Below are positions 60,463 to 64,000 of a DNA stretch of 64,000 bases, piece by piece. Within the stretch, counting starts at the first letter, position 1. The number at the start of each line of letters is the position of its first letter. The DNA comes from Antribacter soli (lineage in GTDB: Bacteria; Actinomycetota; Actinomycetes; Actinomycetales; Cellulomonadaceae): NCBI RefSeq assembly GCF_021568775.1, contig NZ_JAKGSG010000022.1, positions 124,001-188,000 on the forward strand, written 5' to 3'. The notes below the pieces were generated by a model, which was not told the origin of the DNA, did no database searches, and was given only the letters and a program-made list of their open reading frames with translations. Made by a program: the position numbers and the translations under genes.

Positions 60463-62121
60463 TCAGTCGAGGAGCGAGCCCGTCAGCGGGGTCTCGCTCG
60501 ATGCGAGGCACAGGCCGACGCGGTCGCCGTCCTCCCAGGAGTCCTCGCTCGGCGCCCACACCACGAACGTGAGGGTCGCCGCGGCGCCGCTCTCGCGCGC
60601 TGCGGCACCGAGCTGCTCCTCGCCGCACACCTGCGAGACGCGCTGCTGAGCGGCGTCGTCGCCGGGCCAGATCGCCTTCTCGGCGAAGTCGGTCCGGCCC
60701 ACGACCTGCGCCGCGTGCTCCTCCGTGCACGGCACGACGCGCACCGAGCCGACGTCGCCGTCCTCGGGCAGCTCCGCCACGCACGTCCCCAGCACGAGCT
60801 GGACGGCGTTGGCGTTGCGCGCCTCGGTCACGTCGCCCGCCAGCGGCTCCCAGGCCTGCTCGCCCGTCACGCGGGTGATGCCGAGCACGGCCGCCACCAC
60901 GACGACGAGCACCACGACGGCGGCACCGACCAGTGTGATCAACCGGCGTCGGCCGGTGTGGTCAGGTGCAGCGGGGGGCGCCCAACCGGCGTACGCGGGC
61001 TGCGCCGCATAGTCATGCTGCCCGACGCCGGACGGCCCACCTGGGTGCACCGGCCCACCCGGGCGGGTGCCCGCCACGTGCTGCGGCTGCGACACCGGCG
61101 TGAACGCGCCACGCCACGCGGGCTGCGGGGGCGGCGCTGTGACCGGGGGCAGGACCTGCGTCACATCCGGGTGGCCGGTCGCGGGCAGGACCTGCGTCGC
61201 GTCGGGGTCCGGCGTGTGGACCTGCGGGGGCACCGGGGCCACGGCAGGCCGCGTGGGGGGCGCGAACAGCTCCTGCTCATCGGCCTTGGGGGCGGCCGCG
61301 CTGTCGTCCGCGGGGCTCTCCGCTTCGACGTCCGACGGCTCCGCGGCCGGCTCGGGCGCGACTGTCTCGGGGACGACCGTCGCGGGGACGACCGTCTTGG
61401 GACCGGGCGGCGCCGCCTGCTGGGCGGCCGCCAGCGCGAACAACGCCAGGTCCTCGAGCGAGCCGGCCGACTCGTCTTCCGCACCGTCAGCAGGCTCGCC
61501 TGGCTCCGCCGGCGCCGTGGGCTCAACCGCAGGTGCGGCTGCCTCGGCAGCGGCCGGCTCGGGCTCGACGTCGGCCGCTGGCTCGGCGTCGGGCTCCGCG
61601 TCAGCCTCGGCGGTGACCCGCTGTTCCGTGAGCTCGGTGCCGGGCTCGGACGCCTCGGCGTCAGCCGGGCTCTCTTCCTCGTCGGCCTGGACCTTCATGG
61701 GCTCGGCAGCGGCATCGGCCGCGGCCGACTCGCTCGCGGGCTCGCTGTCGGGAGCTTCGGCGTCGTCGGCCTCGTCCTGCGCCTCTGCGACGCCGGACTC
61801 CGGTACCGACGGGCCTTCGGCGGCGTCGGGGTCCGGCTCCGCGTCGGCGGACTCGTCCCCTTCGGTGACAGTCGCGTCGCCGTCGGCCGCGTCCGCCGTC
61901 GGCTCCGCCGCGGGGTCGCTGCCCAGGTCAGCCGCTTCGTCGGCCTCGGCCGCGCCCGGTTCGGCCTCCGCCGCGCCGGCCGTCTCGCTCGTGACGGACC
62001 CGTCCGTGTCCGTCGTCGGGCTGCCTGCCTCGGTGGCAGCCTCGGCCTGCCCGGGCGCGTCGGGCGCTGCCTGGGGCTCTGCGGGCTCGACGGCTTGCGG
62101 CTGGTCGGGCGTCGTCGTCAT
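60463..62121 (-). CDS. Acidic low-complexity membrane protein with septum-formation domain
   Basis: 552 residues. The first about 340 residues are Ala/Glu/Pro/Asp-rich and probably disordered. A Pro/Gln region (about 290-390) is followed by one membrane helix (LITLVGAAVVVLVVVVAAVLG, about 393-415) and a C-terminal extracellular domain of about 125 residues with GTCVAELPEDGDVGSVRVVPC and VGLCLASSE, which matches the actinobacterial Septum_form domain (four Cys). It could link cytoplasmic acidic tails with a cell-surface function during division. ATG 62121. Convergent with clpB. Confidence 0.82.
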   Translation of the reverse strand: MTTTPDQPQAVEPAEPQAAPDAPGQAEAATEAGSPTTDTDGSVTSETAGAAEAEPGAAEADEAADLGSDPAAEPTADAADGDATVTEGDESADAEPDPDAAEGPSVPESGVAEAQDEADDAEAPDSEPASESAAADAAAEPMKVQADEEESPADAEASEPGTELTEQRVTAEADAEPDAEPAADVEPEPAAAEAAAPAVEPTAPAEPGEPADGAEDESAGSLEDLALFALAAAQQAAPPGPKTVVPATVVPETVAPEPAAEPSDVEAESPADDSAAAPKADEQELFAPPTRPAVAPVPPQVHTPDPDATQVLPATGHPDVTQVLPPVTAPPPQPAWRGAFTPVSQPQHVAGTRPGGPVHPGGPSGVGQHDYAAQPAYAGWAPPAAPDHTGRRRLITLVGAAVVVLVVVVAAVLGITRVTGEQAWEPLAGDVTEARNANAVQLVLGTCVAELPEDGDVGSVRVVPCTEEHAAQVVGRTDFAEKAIWPGDDAAQQRVSQVCGEEQLGAAARESGAAATLTFVVWAPSEDSWEDGDRVGLCLASSETPLTGSLLD

Positions 62122-62208
62122 GGGGCCAACCTACCGATTTCGCGAGGGACCGCCGAACAGGCGCCGACCACCCGTCGGCGCACGGCGAGCCCGAGAGGAG
62201 ACCGCACC

Positions 62209-62487
62209 ATGAACCACTCCCGCTCCGGCACCGAGCCGCTGCGACCCGGCCCAGGCGGACCGGCCCCAGGCGGACCGGCCCCAGGCGGACCGGCCCCAGG
62301 CGGACCGGCCCGGGCGAACCCGACCCAGCCGGGGAAGAGAGAGGGGCCCGGGTCTGCACCGGGTCGCCCGGAAGTGCCGCGCTCGGGCGCCACGCGGGCC
62401 TACTCGGGCGCCTCGCAGGCCCGCCCGGGCTCCGCGGGTCAGATGGTCGGGATCCCGAAGCCGGGCACGCTGCCGCCCTGCTCGTAG
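62209..62487 (+). CDS. Possible small PGGPA-repeat protein
   Basis: 92 codons. ATG 62209 has an excellent ribosome site (gagaggag, about 7 bases upstream). Residues about 14-35 are four to five PGGPA units from a 15-bp tandem repeat; the rest is Pro/Gly/Arg/Ser-rich (EGPGSAPGRPEVPRSG). It overlaps the end of the convergent membrane protein gene by 49 bases. There is no known domain. The strong ribosome site argues for translation; low complexity and antisense overlap argue against. The opposite strand is also open here but has no good start site. Confidence 0.45.
   Translation: MNHSRSGTEPLRPGPGGPAPGGPAPGGPAPGGPARANPTQPGKREGPGSAPGRPEVPRSGATRAYSGASQARPGSAGQMVGIPKPGTLPPCS
62251..62310. repeat. 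15-bp tandem repeat (four copies)
   Basis: Unit ccaggcggaccggcc repeated four times in 62251-62310. It accounts for most of the otherwise gene-poor stretch 62122-62438 (317 bases). In the plus frame it encodes PGGPA. Confidence 0.9.
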
Positions 62488-63167
62488 CGGGCGCCGCGCT
62501 CGAGCGGCAGAACGATCTTCGCCACGTCCACGACCCGCCGGGCGCGCTCGACCAGCAGCGCCGCGTCGCTGGGACCAGGCGTCCACAGCAGCACCGAGGG
62601 GCCCTCTACCCGCACGCGGGCGCCGTTGAAGTCAGGCAGCATGACAAGGTTCGCGAGGCGCGCATCGAGGGCGCGGCGCGCGAACGCCTCGTCCGACGAC
62701 CGGACGCGCCACTGGCCGTCGAACGCCGGGTTGCCGATCTGGACGTCCTGGCCGCCGAAGATCTTGGCGATCCTGTCGCGGAAACCCTCGGGGGTGAGCT
62801 CGAGCACCGGCAGGCCGGGGACGGCGTCGAGCGCGACGACGTGCGCCTGCGCGAGGCGTCCGCTGCGCGGCTCCTCCGTGCTGCCGCGGCGTGACGCGAC
62901 CCGCCACGTGAAGGTGAACGAGACGATCGAGTAGCCGTCGATCGTCCCACGCAGCACCTCGGTCGCGCCGCGGGTCAGGCCCCGCTCGAACGGTTCGCCC
63001 TTCCAGCGTTCGGCGAGCTCGTTGTCCTCCGGCTCGTACGCCCAGCCCTCACGCTCCGCGAGCTCGCGAAGCCCGTTCGCGCGCCGGCGCCGCCGGGTCG
63101 GGCCGAGCAGGAGCACGCCCAGCACGGCGGCCAGGCCGAGCATCACGAAGAAGACAAGGGGTTCCAT
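62439..63167 (-). CDS. Membrane-anchored protein of unknown function
   Basis: 242 residues. One N-terminal helix (FFVMLGLAAVLGVLLLG, about 4-22) is followed by an Arg-rich cluster (TRRRRRAN) and a soluble domain containing GWAYEPEDNELAERWKGEPF and SIVSFTFTWRV. This resembles uncharacterised membrane-anchored proteins in which the soluble domain is beta-rich; no family is assigned with certainty. ATG 63167 is used; a TTG at 63188 extends it by seven residues. Separated from pyrE by 99 bases on the same strand. Confidence 0.75.
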   Translation of the reverse strand: MEPLVFFVMLGLAAVLGVLLLGPTRRRRRANGLRELAEREGWAYEPEDNELAERWKGEPFERGLTRGATEVLRGTIDGYSIVSFTFTWRVASRRGSTEEPRSGRLAQAHVVALDAVPGLPVLELTPEGFRDRIAKIFGGQDVQIGNPAFDGQWRVRSSDEAFARRALDARLANLVMLPDFNGARVRVEGPSVLLWTPGPSDAALLVERARRVVDVAKIVLPLERGARYEQGGSVPGFGIPTI

Positions 63168-63266
63168 ATCAGGCAAAGATACCGGCAAGCCTCGCCAAAG
63201 TCTCTACCTCAGCCGAGATGCGCCATGCAGCGCGGCGTGCCGCGCCGGGCACGCCGGACCGGAGCA

Positions 63267-63842
63267 TCATCCCAGGTCCAGGTCCTCCAGGCCGTACAAG
63301 TAGTGGTACGGCACGCCGAGCGCCTCGATCTTCTCCCGCGCGCCCGTGGCTCGGTCCACGATCGTCGCCACGCCGACCACCTCGGCGCCCGCCGCGCGTG
63401 CCGCCTCTACCGCGGCGATGGGCGAGCCGCCCGTCGTCGACGTGTCCTCGACCACCACGACCCGCCTGCCCGCGATGTCCGGGCCCTCGATCTGGCGCTG
63501 CATCCCGTGCGCCTTCGCGGCCTTGCGCACCACGAACGCGTCGAGGTCCTGACCGCGTGAAGCGGCCGCGTGCAGCAGCGCGGCGGCGATCGGGTCGGCG
63601 CCGAGCGTCAGGCCGCCGACGGCGTCGATCTCCGCGGTGCCGAGCCCGACCTCCTCCAGGTGGTCGAGCAGCACGTGGCCCACGAGCGGCGCCGCCCGGT
63701 GGTGCAGGGTGATGCGGCGCAGGTCGATGTAGTAGTCGGCCTCCATGCCGGAGGACAGGGTCACCTTGCCGTGCACCACCGCGAGCTCCTTGATGAGCTC
63801 GAGCAGCTGCTCGCGGGGGGTCGGGGAGAAGTCAGCGGTCAC
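63267..63842 (-). CDS. pyrE: Orotate phosphoribosyltransferase
   Basis: 191 residues. The PRPP-binding motif is VVVVEDTSTTGGS near residue 125. The start (LLELIKELAVVHGKVTLSSG) and YYIDLRRITLHH match PyrE. It makes orotidine 5'-phosphate from orotate and PRPP in pyrimidine synthesis. The GTG start at 63842 is chosen because homology begins there; the upstream 24 bases in frame carry no ribosome site. Confidence 0.95.
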   Translation of the reverse strand: MTADFSPTPREQLLELIKELAVVHGKVTLSSGMEADYYIDLRRITLHHRAAPLVGHVLLDHLEEVGLGTAEIDAVGGLTLGADPIAAALLHAAASRGQDLDAFVVRKAAKAHGMQRQIEGPDIAGRRVVVVEDTSTTGGSPIAAVEAARAAGAEVVGVATIVDRATGAREKIEALGVPYHYLYGLEDLDLG

Positions 63843-63935
63843 GGCCCCAGGGTACGCGGGCGGCACCGCCGGGTGCCGGGGTGCCCGACGGGCGTCCGTC
63901 CCGGGTTGCCGCGTGGCTCTGCCAGAGTTCTCCTT

Positions 63936-64000
63936 ATGACCATCATGGACAACGCCGTGTACGTGGAGGGCCGGCGAACGGCCAACCCCGTGAGCCTCGA
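63936..64000 (+). CDS. Probable magnesium/cobalt transporter CorA (5' end only)
   Basis: The first 21 codons read MTIMDNAVYVEGRRTANPVSL, matching the N-terminus of actinobacterial CorA-type magnesium transporters, which begin with a similar DNAVYVDG phrase. The rest lies right of the window. The pair of ATG codons at 63936 and 63945 leaves the exact start open. It is divergent from pyrE. Confidence 0.6.
   Translation, partial: MTIMDNAVYVEGRRTANPVSL

Noticed and set aside
62118-62393. A 91-codon minus-strand frame over the 15-bp repeat
   Set aside because: It lacks a good ribosome site, while the plus-strand frame has a very strong one.

Overview
The window is chromosomal DNA from a high-GC Gram-positive bacterium. 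Codons are strongly G/C-ending, GTG starts are common and adjacent genes often overlap at GTGA or ATGA. The gene content is actinobacterial: a CsoR-type copper cluster, an HspR/HAIR heat-shock operator, a DUF5926 gene, an SCO7613-type membrane protein, an LppM-type lipoprotein and a sugar ABC importer without its own ATPase. A plant-polysaccharide lyase and the overall gene set suggest a soil or plant-litter relative of the Promicromonosporaceae/Cellulomonadaceae. That placement is an inference from gene content, not a phylogeny. No rRNA, tRNA, CRISPR array, prophage or insertion sequence was recognised.

Layout. 1-8 kb: the 5' part of a NarL-type histidine kinase, a SRPBCC protein, an amidohydrolase, glutamine-dependent NAD synthetase, a VOC protein, a CopC protein, an MFS carrier and HU with a clear terminator. 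8-14.6 kb: a flippase-like membrane protein carrying a pseudokinase, a CPBP protease, and a four-gene operon (membrane protein, winged-helix regulator, ABC ATPase, ABC permease). 14.6-17.9 kb: csoR-copZ-copA behind a CsoR operator. 17.9-26.6 kb: the tetrapyrrole cluster, hemE-hemY-hemC-hemD-hemB-hemL on the minus strand, divergent from hemA. The hemY gene is interrupted by a G/C homopolymer block that is very probably an assembly artefact.

26.7-41 kb: an Ala/Pro-rich secreted protein, a family III CoA-transferase, DUF5926, a GT2 glycosyltransferase preceded by a possible leader peptide, a 1534-residue membrane protein that is an internal tandem duplication, diacylglycerol kinase, seryl-tRNA synthetase, two tandem HAD phosphatases and methionine aminopeptidase. 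41-46.5 kb: a CUT1 sugar importer (binding lipoprotein plus two permeases, with a hairpin between the first two genes) facing a pair of secreted proteins built from five W-x3-G-x-P-x-P repeats each. 46.5-51.2 kb: Ogt and an Ada-AlkA protein (alkylation repair), a PL9-like pectate lyase with a LacI-type operator, and a GNAT acetyltransferase. 51.2-64 kb: the SCO7613-type membrane protein, an alpha/beta hydrolase, an LppM-like lipoprotein, clpB behind a perfect HAIR element, an acidic septum-formation-domain protein, a small PGGPA-repeat ORF, a membrane protein, pyrE and the start of a corA-like gene.

How the parts work together. The heme genes encode every step from glutamyl-tRNA to coproporphyrinogen and its oxidation; ferrochelatase and ChdC (HemQ) are not here. 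The copper genes form a self-regulated efflux unit. The sugar importer and the pectate lyase both look like carbohydrate-utilisation functions under local operator control. The most unusual items are the repeat-protein pair at 44.7-46.5 kb, the duplicated membrane protein at 31.1-35.7 kb, the pseudokinase-flippase fusion, the hemY homopolymer block and palindromic in-frame insertions in nadE and the CoA-transferase gene.
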